Shown here one piece after another: positions 1 through 9,687 of a DNA stretch of 21,126 bases (its first letter is position 1; each line of letters starts with the position of its first letter). The translations under genes and the position numbers were made by a program. Source of the DNA: Nymphaea colorata (lineage: Eukaryota > Streptophyta > Magnoliopsida > Nymphaeales > Nymphaeaceae); the NCBI RefSeq assembly GCF_008831285.2, contig NW_022204673.1, positions 1 through 21,126 of the forward strand, read 5' to 3'. The notes beneath the pieces are model-generated. The model had not been told where the DNA came from. It saw nothing but the letters and a program-made list of their open reading frames with translations, and searched no databases.

Positions 1-94
1 CCAACCCCAACCCCAACCCCAACCCCAACCCCAACCCCAACCCCAACCCCAACCCCAACCCCAACCCCAACCCCAACCCCAACCCCAACCCCAA
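1..94. repeat. Left telomere, (C4A2)n
   Basis: Uninterrupted CCCCAA repeats from base 1 to 94, then unique sequence. This is the C-rich strand of a G4T2 telomere. With the matching G4T2 array at the other end it shows that the window is a whole chromosome. G4T2 is the repeat of oligohymenophorean ciliates such as Tetrahymena; spirotrichs such as Oxytricha use G4T4. Confidence 0.97.
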
Positions 95-416
95 TGAAGT
101 GAGAACAGTAGTGAAACATACATGACATTTATATGCTACTCCAATGTCAACTGAATAAAATGCATTATGAGTAAACTTACGCCAAACTCTACTATCAACG
201 CTAGTATAGAGTTAAAAGTCTCTATAAGGGGTAATTATTTGGATGGAAAAAGTTATGGGATGATGTGTTTTATCGATTATTCGCAGTGGAGATGATGTTT
301 CTATGAGATTAAATGAGAAAATTGATTTTTTTAATTATTCTGCTTGCTGTTAGTCAGTTAATCTAATCTTGATGCATCTTAATGCTAAAATAAGTCAAAT
401 TAACTTAATAACTAAT
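95..416. other. Left subtelomeric / 5' region of first gene
   Basis: AT-rich unique sequence between the telomere and the first gene. I see no RNA gene, repeat or convincing ORF. Two upstream ATGs (303 and 369) are in frame with the chosen start at 417, so part of this stretch could be coding. Otherwise it should hold the promoter of the first gene. Confidence 0.5.
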
Positions 417-1652
417 ATGAGTAATAACATCTTAGGAGTTCAGCTCTACTCGGAACAGTGCATCCCCGTAATCGTCAGCCGCCTCAAGAACGTGTTCAAC
501 ACTGGCACCCCTCTCGAGAAGATAGAGATCGAAATCAAGTATGCCGAGTTCACCCACTTCTCAGGAGATTCGATTAGGCGGCATTCAAAGAAGCCACTCC
601 GTAGGTCCTGTAGAGGGTTTACCAGATGTACAAATGCCAGCAGGCTACCTTCCTTAAGGGGATTAGGGTACTTTCGAGGCAGAATCTCGTGCATCTGAAT
701 CCACTCGGCAAGAATGTGTACACCCTCATGCCCAGTTTCCACGAGCCAACTCACAAACGCTTCTACCACATGCGAGATTTCCTCAGCAAGATGTGCAGCT
801 ACAACCATAAAAGCAACTACAAGGTGAAGCAATAGCCGTGGGATCTGGTAAAAGATCCAAAGAACATCTACCACGAGTTCAGCTTTAATTGCTGTTCCAA
901 TTTGATGTGGATGGTCGAGGAGAACGAACTGATGCTGGAAATCTACGTTTAGGGGAAAGACAAGCAGTACTTGGGAGGAAGGTACAGCTACTCGGTGAGA
1001 TCAGGATGGACATGGACTCAAAAGTCAAAGTTTTGCCCCCAGATAGACTTTATGCTCAACGAAAGACCGTTCAGATTCGCAATTCACAACAAATAAGAGA
1101 GCGAGTTCCTCAATAGACGATCATTAACTTGTCAAATAACTCAAGAAGCCTTCGAATGGAGCCTAAATCAGATTGAAAAGGCAGATGAGAGTGGCCAAGG
1201 ATAAAGTTTACGAGCTCACATTAAGCGAAGTTTACAGCTTTGATAAGGATAGCAGAGAAAAGATCTGTCCGAGCCTGTTTGAAATGTTGCTAGATCCTAG
1301 GATCTGCGTACAAAAGGAGAATTTTGATAACTACCTGAAGAGACTATTTATCAACTTCTACTCAATTCAAGAGAAACGAAAGGTGAGCTTTGAGATTTAG
1401 TCCAAAATCAGCAACCCTATGGTTGACAAATTGAAGGTTTTGCTGGAAGAGAATAAAATGTATGAGGTGGAACAAACCCTCTAAAGCATCATCGAAGACA
1501 TCTACGCGCTTTACGATTGTGAACATGCTACCAAGACTAAGGAAAAGGGATGGCTCAACAAGAAGGCGGAGGACGTTCCTGAAGCTAGACTGGAAAACTA
1601 GCATGGCGGCTACATGAGGCAGATCCTCTACTAGTTCATGAACAGATAATGA
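417..1652 (+). CDS. Unrecognised protein, about 400 aa
   Basis: Read with UAR as Glu and TGA as stop, this gives a soluble-looking protein of about 400 residues ending at TGA 1650-1652. I do not recognise the family. It has no obvious signal peptide or membrane segment. It has a stretch rich in aromatic residues (about 840-1080) and an acidic, Glu-rich C-terminus with several TAG/TAA codons (for example VEQTLESIIEDIYALYD). Two phase changes are needed. One near 548-564 fits a 17-nt GT...AG intron, a 26-nt one starting at 539, or a single missing G near 564. The other fits a 16-nt intron at 1191-1206. The start at 417 (MSNNILGVQLYSEQ) is chosen because GC-richer, coding-like sequence begins just after it; 303 and 369 are in-frame alternatives. 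It converges with the next gene across 58 bp. Confidence 0.6.
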
Positions 1653-1710
1653 GCACACGATTTCCATCTCACTTTGTAAGGATTTTCATGTATAATGAAT
1701 GCATAGACAA

Positions 1711-2502
1711 TCAATCATCTTCCTCAACCTCTACAACAACTTTTTGTTTGATTCTCGGGTCTTCTTCCGGAGGCAAGAGCACTTCGATAAACTCATTATT
1801 CGTTTTGAAATCTTCAAGATCCTTCTGTTTGAATTCTTCGTATTCTTGGTATACCTGATTTTCTTTTTCGATCATTTAGATGATATTGTTCACTTTGGTT
1901 TTGTCCAGTATCTTGTGCATGGTATCATCACCGAAATTGCGTAAGATTAGCGAGAGGGTGTCCAGGAGGATGATGTTGATGTCGTGGTTGCCCAGGATTT
2001 ATGTCTTTGCGAGGGTTTATTTCAATTTTTGCTGGATGAATATATAGACTTAGTCTAGATTCTACAAAAAAGTTGAGTCTAAGTTCTTTTTTATGTTGTT
2101 TATGTGATCGAATAGACCCTACAAGAAACGATTCACACGGATCATGCATGCAAGTATCCTGCTGATTCTAAAATTTTCGGAAGCAATATAAAAAAAATTT
2201 GAATAAAGGTTCTCAACTTTGAGTACGGTGTGAATTTGATAGAAGGCAACTTTGATGATCTCCTGATTGGCAAGTTTTTCCTCGACGTAAAAGAAGTTAT
2301 ACATAAGTTGGCTGATATCCCTGACCGCGTTTGAAAGAGAGGTGATCCATTCATTCACGTTGATATTTTCGGAGGGCTCGCATGAGGGAGCGTTGACGAA
2401 GAGTTAGGCCGCCTTGAAGATGTATTTATCGTATTTTGGCTTGTTGAGGATGGTGAAGGTTCTGTTGTCGTATTAGATGTACCAGTTAACCTCTGTACTC
2501 AT
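1711..2502 (-). CDS. Unrecognised alpha-helical protein, 263 aa
   Basis: A single intact exon of 264 codons on the minus strand, from ATG at 2502-2500 to TGA at 1713-1711, when UAR is read as Glu. It carries eight in-frame TAA/TAG codons, which is why ordinary ORF calling breaks it up. The protein starts MSTEVNWYIEYDNRTFTI, is rich in Leu, Ile, Asn and Glu, looks all-helical, and ends in a strongly acidic tail (VVVEVEEDD). No signal peptide or clear membrane helix is visible and no family is recognised. HEAT/ARM-like helical packing is possible but I have no motif to support it. It converges with the upstream gene and diverges from the membrane-protein gene across a 1.1-kb gap. Confidence 0.72.
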
Positions 2503-3612
2503 TTTTCAAATTATTCTTATAAGGATTGCTTATTAATTGGTCACTAAATGCCTGATTTTTGGACTATAAAAATCGTGATGAAGTTTCATACAACTCGATA
2601 AAATGCACTATTTTGGCGGAAGCAACGGTTCAAGATATAGACTTGCTTGAAGAGAAGCAAATAGGAAACTTTAATGTAACTTTTTTTATCTATTCTTGTT
2701 CCTGAGAGGCGCTTGGCTTTCTTTGCATTTGGAGTTTAGAGAGATATTCTTTTGAAAGGTTTGAAGCCATTAAGTGATAAGGATTAATTTATAGGAAAGT
2801 TATAAGATGATCTTGCATATTTTTCTATACTTGTTTGACTCTTAACCATTAAAAAAATCACTCTCTTGCCATCTATTAGTCCTACGAGGGGATTTCATTG
2901 AAAGTTTCTTAGTCGAAATAGGGAATTGATATATTTACGTATCAAATTCTTCGATAAATGTAAGAAATATGTCGTTAAGTAAATGGACCATGAATCAAAT
3001 AGCTAGATGGCAAATTAACTGATGAATGACCATCAAAAAATGACTACTTTTCTATTCAAACTGGCTTTTATTTGACCAAAATGACTAAACGCCAAAATTG
3101 ATAAAGACGCAATAATCTGCCACTACGTGCATCGTACAAACCTCCTGAAACAATAGGGCATGATCTTTCGAGTATTATCACCCAATAGCATGGATTCTCA
3201 AAATATCTTGCGAAACTACTTAATATTTGCCTACTTTCTAGGACCTTTTTTCTCTAAAACGTAAAAAATCTGTAGTTCTGATTATCTTTAAGAGGAAGGT
3301 GGAAGGAAAACGGTGAGTCTGATCCACGAGGGGCATTTAAATGATTTGCATTATTTCTAATTTAAATCTTGAAAGAAATTACGTTATAATATTTAAAAAG
3401 TAATAGAACTCTTCGAAAAAAATAGACTCTGATGGCTATCGAAAAGAAGTAAATAGTTTAGAAAGTGTTTATAATTATTAGATAACTTTAACAAAACAGG
3501 TCAAACTATAAATATATTTAAAATCTAATAGCCCTCATAGACTATGCCTTTTTAATCTCTCTCACTTTTTGGGCATCAATTCACAAAGACTCACCCTCAC
3601 CGCCCCTCGCAA
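2503..3612. other. AT-rich intergenic region between divergent genes
   Basis: About 1.1 kb without a convincing gene, and the longest gap in a very compact chromosome. UGA-only open stretches exist on the plus strand (2578-2832 and about 2830-2985), but nearly all their Glu codons are TAA/TAG, as expected for chance reading of AT-rich DNA; accepted genes mix GAA/GAG with TAA/TAG. A frame open upstream of 3613 could extend the next gene to an ATG near 3350. The gap probably holds two divergent promoters. No tRNA or other RNA fold was recognised by eye. Confidence 0.45.
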
Positions 3613-6600
3613 ATGTACCCATCATCTAAAGCAGACATCATCCACTGCACTAACTTTCGATGAATTTTTCAACATTATATCGATAGTGCATACAGTCTTT
3701 ATATTCGTGTTTTTGGTTGCCAGCGCAATCCATATAATAGCTGACCTTTGGCTTCATCTCGATAAAAATAGCCATCATCTTTTCTATGATGCATTAGTCA
3801 AAATTATCATCGTTAGCTCCTGGGCCTATTAGGCTACCCTAACCGTATACTTATTCGCAATCACGCAAGTAAAAAACCTACTATGTAGACATACTCAGTC
3901 GCGAAAATACTTGCCCCGCTTTCGCCTTCAACATTTTCGGTTTGGCCGTCTCGGCTTTCTATGTGAGGGTTTTTCATAATCGGAAGATCTATGGGGGATA
4001 CCTGCCTTTCATTTTTCTTATCAGGTTATGCATCAGTGCCGAAGGATGTGCTATCTTTACGATGATACTTTCCTTATTTGCTTGGAGGGGAAGCTAGAGG
4101 CCAATCGATGTAATTTTTTTCTAATATAGACAGTGGTTTATGTATAAATATTACTTTTGGAGATCAGTGAGTATATTCGGATGTCAAATCATATCCCGTT
4201 GGGTTCTGATGTCCTTCTAAATTCGTGTATCTTCATGCTTATTTAGGCTTTATAGTGGTCGTGGTGCCAGTTATTTATCTGCTCTTCGGCAACGTGACGA
4301 TCCTTTCCAGCTATTAGCAGTACCAAAACGATGAAAAACTTATCTAAATTCTTGAGAATATTAAATAAAAACCGTATGCAACGTTGCCATTACAGAAAAA
4401 AATGCTTATTTAGACTTTCTATTCTATATAAATGGAACAATTTGAGGGTTTTGAGCAGAAGACTGAACTCAGTGATGAATAAAGGCTTTGGAAACATTGA
4501 TATACAAACTATAAAAAGAAGTTGAAGCTGACCGAAGTAACCTGAGAAAATGGATCCAAAAGATAAAGCTAAACTGCTTGAAGAAGGTAAGTACTTTAAA
4601 GACCTTCAGAGATATCTAGCATTTGAATTTTATGGCAGAAAATGAGTCATATCATATAAGGTACTCTATTTTTCGGTTTACTGATGAGATAATGGGAACT
4701 CTAAACCTCAAAAGCTCACTAAACTTCTAGCAAATAAAGATAAATGACAGTATCCAAGAGAGCAGTTAAAGGTAAATATTACATTTCGTATCAAGCATGA
4801 TTAGTTTTTGGGAATACCTGCACAAGGAATCCTTGAATGAAGAGATTATTGTTTAAAAACTGAGTCATTTAAGGGCCAAGGAAGAAGTTTTGTAAAATCA
4901 CATATAGCATTTTAGAAAGTACCCTAATTTGAAAAATAATCTGCTTGTTCTTCAGTTCGCTCTCAAATGCCTTAACCCGCAATACGAAGTTAACACTACC
5001 TCAACTGAATAATAAATTGACCAGCTTTTTAGCAAAAGAAAGAGGATATGTGTATGAACTATTTTCTTTCCATTTAGGATAATAGAATTGCCTCCATGTC
5101 AATTCCCTATGCAAGAGACTAGGGTATAACAATCTCTTTGCTGTTGGAGCAGATAAATCCACTCTTTTTCCACCTTATGTATCGAATTTCTAAAAGTTTT
5201 TAACAGTCTCAGCTGAGGCAAACAAATGCACATATTTCCTTTGATAAATTTCAGTGGAAACATCCAACCATTCAAAGGAAAAATGCATTTAAATCAAATT
5301 TCTAGGGTTATTTTTCTTATTTCATTCATTTCTAATAATTCATCAACGATAAATACCCTTACATGATCATCAACACCAACCAATAGTACATTGATTATGT
5401 TTCTAAAAGCTTCTATAGCTATTTCGTCGAACTCAAGGATGAGAATATACGATAAGTCAACGTATAGGAGCTTTTTTGTTACAATTTTCATGAAATTTTG
5501 GAGAGTTCTCTTACTGAATGGTCTATAGATATGAGGATCCGTAGATAAGAAAGAGGGATTGTGAAAGTGGTCAAAATTTGTAGTTATTAGTACAATTAAA
5601 ACGAATATATGTTTGTCAGACTGGAACTGAATAGGAATATGATGAGCAACACCATGCTTAACATCTTCATTCATACTACCATCGATGATTACAACTAAAA
5701 TAAATACGAAAAATATAAAAATTAAAAATTTTTCTGCAAAATTCCTCATCCCTTCTAGAATAAATACAATGAACAAGTTTTAAGATTGAGTGATGGCTCT
5801 AGATGGACTATTTCAGAAAAGCATAGAAGGATATTCATATTTATCCTTGTTCTTTTGCTTTGTAACGTTGTTTTTTCAAAGTTGATGACTAGCTACAACT
5901 ATAAAGCATCAGTGGACAAAATGTCTCAAATTTAAGCTGTTAACAAAGCTCGAAACCAGCTCATCAGTCTCTACTAAAGAAGCTATTAGTTATTCTATAT
6001 GAGAATCAACAACGTAACTTTCACCATGGTCAAAGACGGCTCTGGTTTGATGTCAGAATTTGAGCAGGAAATCAATTCAATCATCCATGATCTTTAGGTT
6101 TTTAGGTTCACCTATCATAAGGAAACAAATTCGCTTCCAATCAACCTGAGATATCGGGTTTTAATGTGAAAGGAAACACTGTAGACACAAATATTGTTGA
6201 TATTGCTCAAAACGCAAAAAAGTTTCTCAGAAGCAATGACCTTCGTTTTTTAGTTGATAACTTTCAATGATTGAAGCATATGGCTAAGCTTACAACATCA
6301 TCAGCATCCTTCAAGATTAGACAGATAAATAAAACAATCTTATCTTTTACTCCATCCTTACAACTCTATCTATCATGGGGATCGTATTATACATTATCTT
6401 TTCTGACTTAAAACTAACACTTTAAACTAGCAGGCACATAATGAAGATTATCATGAACTCCAAGAAGAAGATAGTCCAAAGTAAGTTGAAACTCTTGAGG
6501 CATTTCTAACACTTTCTCATATAAAACTAATAGCTTTATTATATGAAAGATTCTAAAAGTAGCCAAGTAAAACTGCAACAAAAAAGCGAGCTCATGAGTT

Positions 6601-7602
6601 TGGTCAAACATCAAAAGAATTGTAAGCCAAGAGTTAATATGATATGAGATCCATCATCAGACGAGAGGATAGCATTATGAAGAAAGAAGTGGACTAGGAT
6701 GAAAGTGAATAAGCAAAAGAAACTAAAAAAATGCTGTTTACTCTCTATAATAAAGATGCTAGTTTTACTAATCCGCTTATTGCCTATTCAGATAGTCATA
6801 CTTTCTTCTCATCTTTACCTTAATCGCTATATACTTCTTCAGGGTCTTCAGTGGAAACGTAATTTTCTCTTTCGACAAGAACAGGATTCTCGGGTATTAT
6901 AATGACTTCTTCTCAACATAGCGAAAGGTTTTATAGTTGCCCGCGAAAATGTACCAATCAACGCTTTTGCATTATTATCACGCTGATTCTTCCATCAGGA
7001 TAAATTCAGTAAATCTTTAAACTCACTTCGAAAAATAACTTCCTTTATATTTCGACCACTTCATCTCCAAAAAATATGCAATGGTCAGCAGCAGCCTATG
7101 CTCCCAAAAGACCAGCTTGAAGGCTAACCAAACCTTTGACGAAAATGTTTGCAATTAAATCTAAGGAGGAATTTTAACCAAGGGATTAAGTATAGCTTTT
7201 AACCAGTACTTAGCAGCTGTAAAGGAAATAATTGATTCCCAGCTTTCTATAGCAAGTCCATAGTTAGGCAGCAAGGAGGGTCTCTATAAATTGAGCCTAA
7301 TTTAGCTAATGTAAGTGCTGATGATTCGGCAAGTAGAATCAATAAAGGAAGTATTCTCAACGGTGGCAGCCAATTTTCTTAAGGACGGTGCTAACCTGCT
7401 AACCTTCGGCAATATCTACGAGGAGGTTTTCATATTGGGTATTATTTTGCTCATCTACTATCACGGAATGAAGAGATATCAGAAGAGATACGGGCTGATG
7501 GTGAAAGGATTTTTGATATTGCCAAAGGAGTACATACTCAACAATCGCCTGATCAAATATATTACAAAGTACAAGATCTTCGAAAACATAGCTGTCATCT
7601 GA
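3613..7602 (+). CDS. Large multi-pass membrane protein, possible PAS-like region, frame-broken
   Basis: One long plus-strand gene of roughly 1,300 residues, seen as long TGA-free stretches rich in TAG/TAA (Glu). The N-terminal third has about six hydrophobic segments (for example IVHTVFIFVFLVASAIHII and FIVVVVPVIYLLFG). A soluble helical region follows, then a stretch near 5090-5195 (NSLCKRLGYNNLFAVGADKS) recalling the PAS-like region of large ciliate membrane proteins. Four more membrane segments lie near 5825, 6345, 6800 and 7430. Likely introns: 3845-3869, 4225-4246, 5196-5217. Frame breaks without introns near 4482, 6101, 6263, 6614 and 6728 are each repaired by one added A or T; breaks near 3653 and 5035 need one base fewer. 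The start is uncertain: ATG 3613 has an A-rich context but needs the 3653 repair. Function unknown; a membrane sensor role is only a guess. Confidence 0.55.
3845..3869 (+). other. Candidate 25-nt intron in membrane-protein gene
   Basis: Starts GTATAC and ends GCAAG. Its removal joins the segment ending WAYEATLT to the frame reading EKTYYVDILSREN and on into further membrane segments. The length matches another intron on this chromosome (8082-8106). Confidence 0.5.
4225..4246 (+). other. Candidate 22-nt intron in membrane-protein gene
   Basis: Starts GTGTATC and ends TATTTAG. Splicing restores the frame into the hydrophobic segment IVVVVPVIYLLFG. Confidence 0.5.
5196..5217 (+). other. Candidate 22-nt intron in membrane-protein gene
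   Basis: Starts GTTTTTAAC and ends GCTGAG. It joins the PAS-like segment (ending PPYVSNFEK) to the long frame that then runs to about 6100 without TGA. Other acceptors are possible, so the exact ends are tentative. Confidence 0.35.
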
Positions 7603-7646
7603 TTTATATTATCTTTCATTGTTGATCATTCCATTATTATACTGCG

Positions 7647-8384
7647 ATGACACAGAGGAATAACCCCCAAACCGTTGCCTGCTTCCTCAATCTCAACCAG
7701 TCTTTTAGTAACCTCTATGAACTCAAATTCAAAGGCAAGAAAATGCTGGAGGAACTTGTTAATGCTTTTTGGTAGAGATAGAACATGGGAAACAAATAAA
7801 AGGGTCGCTTCCTTATCGAGACGGCATAATATACAAAAACGCTATTGCCAACTGTACGTCTTTCCTAACGATGAAGATATCGGACTTTGAGGAGGAATTT
7901 ATGAAGAAATATGTATGAAGACTATAATTATAGATGGCAAATGTCGAGATAATCAAGCGCAATTTAGATTACCTGTCTTCAGGAAAGGAAGAAACAGCCG
8001 ATATCCTTAAGGACGAGTATGAAATATTAGTCCAATAGCTAAGTACATTAAATAATATTCTTTAGTCGAACTTTCCAAATCGTTGGCAATTCAATACCAA
8101 AACCAGAATTCCCTAATCTTAAGGTTTTGGTCGATCGTCACATCAAAATATTTCGAATAGAATAGAAGCGCAGAATAATTGAAAGAAATGATGCTTCACA
8201 TAGGATTTTAGACAGAAATAGACGCACAGCAGCAATAGACATGGAAGACAAAGATATTCGCCTTGAGTAATCAAAGATACAACTCCAAGAAGGCCTGATA
8301 TTTTGCTATGTATTGCTATTTGTGTATTTATGGGATTTGATAGGTTATTTACTGAATGCGTATGACGATTTGATGCATAAATGA
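7647..8384 (+). CDS. Unrecognised coiled-coil protein with C-terminal membrane segment, 222 aa
   Basis: Removing three tiny introns (7854-7876, 7913-7933, 8082-8106) leaves exactly 223 codons including TGA at 8382-8384, with UAR as Glu. The protein starts MTQRNNPQTVACFLNLNQ. It has long charged helices of coiled-coil type (about residues 70-185, for example ILKDEYEILVQELSTLNNIL), then one hydrophobic stretch IFCYVLLFVYLWDLIGYLL near the C-terminus and a short tail. Position of the hydrophobic segment suggests a tail-anchored protein. The layout recalls a SNARE or other trafficking factor, but I cannot match a SNARE motif with confidence. It begins 44 bp after the upstream stop on the same strand and converges on the EF-hand gene with only 3 bp between stop codons. 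Confidence 0.7.
7854..7876 (+). other. 23-nt intron
   Basis: Starts GTACGTC and ends GATGAAG. Removing it bypasses an in-frame TGA and restores the frame into ISDFEEEFMKKY. Confidence 0.7.
7913..7933 (+). other. 21-nt intron
   Basis: Starts GTATGAAG and ends TTATAG, and contains an in-frame TGA. Its removal joins MKKY to MANVEIIKRN in phase 0. Confidence 0.7.
8082..8106 (+). other. 25-nt intron
   Basis: Starts GTTGGC and ends AACCAG. Removing it joins NILESNFPNQ to FPNLKVLVDRHIK and opens the frame to the natural stop at 8382. Confidence 0.65.
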
Positions 8385-8387
8385 AGA

Positions 8388-8918
8388 TCATCGGTTGGTG
8401 TACTTGGAAACGATGGTATAGAACTCCTCGAAGGTGAATGCCTCGTTGGAGGAGGTCTTGTGGTTGACTGATGCGCTGTGCATCATCTCCAGGATGTCGT
8501 CGTCGCTCAGGTTCTCGTGCAGCTTCTTAGAAACTCCACGGAACTCCTAGAAGTCGATCACTCCGTTCTCGTCCTGGTCGAAGAGAGAAAAGACTTGCCT
8601 GAGGCCGGCCTTGGTCTTGGTCTCGCCCACCTTGGAGCAGATGATGTCCAAGAACTCGGGGAACTGGATGGGTTTGTTTTTGTCTCTGAGGCCGTGGATG
8701 AGCGAGAGAATGAAGGGGCTTCGCTTGTCGAGCCCCAATTCGTCGAGGACCTTGTTGATTTAAGCGGGGTCAATACTGCCGCTGCCGTCCTCGTCGAAGA
8801 TGTCGAAGGTCTGCTTGAGCTCATCGTAGTCCTCTGCAGTGAGGCGGTCCTTCCATGAAAGTTGGGGAGTGGGCTTAGCGGGAGGGGGGGTGGGCTGGGT
8901 CTTGGAGGTTCTGCTCAT
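8388..8918 (-). CDS. Centrin/calmodulin-like EF-hand protein, 176 aa
   Basis: An intact single exon of 177 codons. After a Pro/Thr/Lys-rich N-terminus (about 20 residues) come four EF-hand units of centrin type. Loop 1 is canonical (DEDGSGSIDPAE, about residues 43-54) and loop 3 is canonical (DQDENGVIDFEE). Loops 2 (RDKNKPIQFPEF) and 4 lack the usual acidic ligands and probably bind no Ca2+. Length and the basic N-terminal extension suit the centrin family, which organises basal bodies and contractile fibres in ciliates, although a calcineurin-B-like or other EF-hand protein is possible. The last residue of loop 1, normally the bidentate Glu ligand, is encoded by TAA, and residue 11 of loop 3 by TAG, which supports UAR = Glu. 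Base use is much more GC-rich than in the genes to its left. Confidence 0.85.
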
Positions 8919-9687
8919 TTGAATTTAAATAATATCTTGATTTGTAGCACAAATCTTTAAAATTAGATATTCAAATAATATCAAATAAAAGTCGATAGGG
9001 ACAATAAAACGAGCCCTGCAATTATTTGTCCTTGAGATATCACGACAGCATTTGAAAATAATCTTCATTGAGCATATTTTGGCTTATTAATAAATGAAGC
9101 GTGGATGTGGATGGTGGATGCTTGGTTTGAGATGTTTTGACAGGCCTAAATGGATGTTTTTAAATCTAAAAAACCTATATTTCACAACCATCATCGTACT
9201 GATAAGAATATGCGAATGTTAAGTAGACACCGGAATCAATAATAGGCTCCTAGATTATAAAGTATTTGCCTTCATCGTGGAAAAAATATATTTATTTTTT
9301 ATTTGAAAGAACAACTTTCCTTATTTACAATAGAGGAAATATTCCTAAAAAGCATTTAAACTAAGCGTCACATGGGTAAGCATATCCTAGCTTGGGTAGG
9401 CATATGGGGGCTTCTGTTGAAGCTTAATTAATTCATAATTATATCAACTTTCTGATAATTTTTTATTTTCGGTTCGGATGTAATGGCCCCAAATTTCTAA
9501 GCGAAAAAATACGAAATCTTAGCAAAAATAAAATATTAATTTCAGTTGATCCAGCGAATCAGTCCACGCAGGATCACATATCCCCCTTGCGATTCACTCT
9601 AGGCTTATATTTTGGTCTTTGCAGTAATGATTGCTTAAATTGCAGACCCAACAATTGGGATTATAACAAGTTATCAACATATAAGGA
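8919..9687. other. AT-rich intergenic region upstream of OvoA
   Basis: About 770 bp between the divergent starts of the EF-hand gene and OvoA. No coding frame with mixed GAR/UAR use and no RNA gene was seen. It presumably holds two promoters. A near-perfect 13-bp direct repeat lies at 9373-9405. Confidence 0.5.
9373..9405. repeat. Short direct repeat TGGGTARGCATAT x2
   Basis: TGGGTAAGCATAT (9373-9385) recurs as TGGGTAGGCATAT (9393-9405), 20 bp start to start, with one mismatch, about 290 bp upstream of the OvoA start. It could be a paired protein-binding site, or chance. Confidence 0.35.

Noticed and set aside
1-94. CRISPR-like or satellite array
   Set aside because: Pure 6-bp C4A2 units at a molecule end, mirrored by G4T2 at the other end, are telomeres.
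2578-2985. UGA-only open stretches in the large gap
   Set aside because: Almost every Glu would be TAA/TAG and the frame breaks without an intron; this is what AT-rich non-coding DNA looks like under this code.
3350-3612. Upstream extension of the membrane-protein gene to an ATG near 3350
   Set aside because: The frame is open, but the sequence is low-complexity and AT-rich. I kept ATG 3613 as the likelier start while noting that it needs one indel repair.
5294-5776. Minus-strand ORF of 160 codons with hydrophobic stretches
   Set aside because: It lies antisense to a plus-strand frame that runs about 1 kb without TGA and continues the membrane-protein gene; no homology or independent support was seen.
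6099-6103. An 8-nt intron (GTTTTTAG) in the membrane-protein gene
   Set aside because: It would fix the phase, but is far below any known spliceosomal intron; one missing T in the run gives the same frame.
8478-8858. Plus-strand ORF of 126 codons
   Set aside because: Exact antisense shadow of the intact EF-hand gene, produced by its GC-rich codons.
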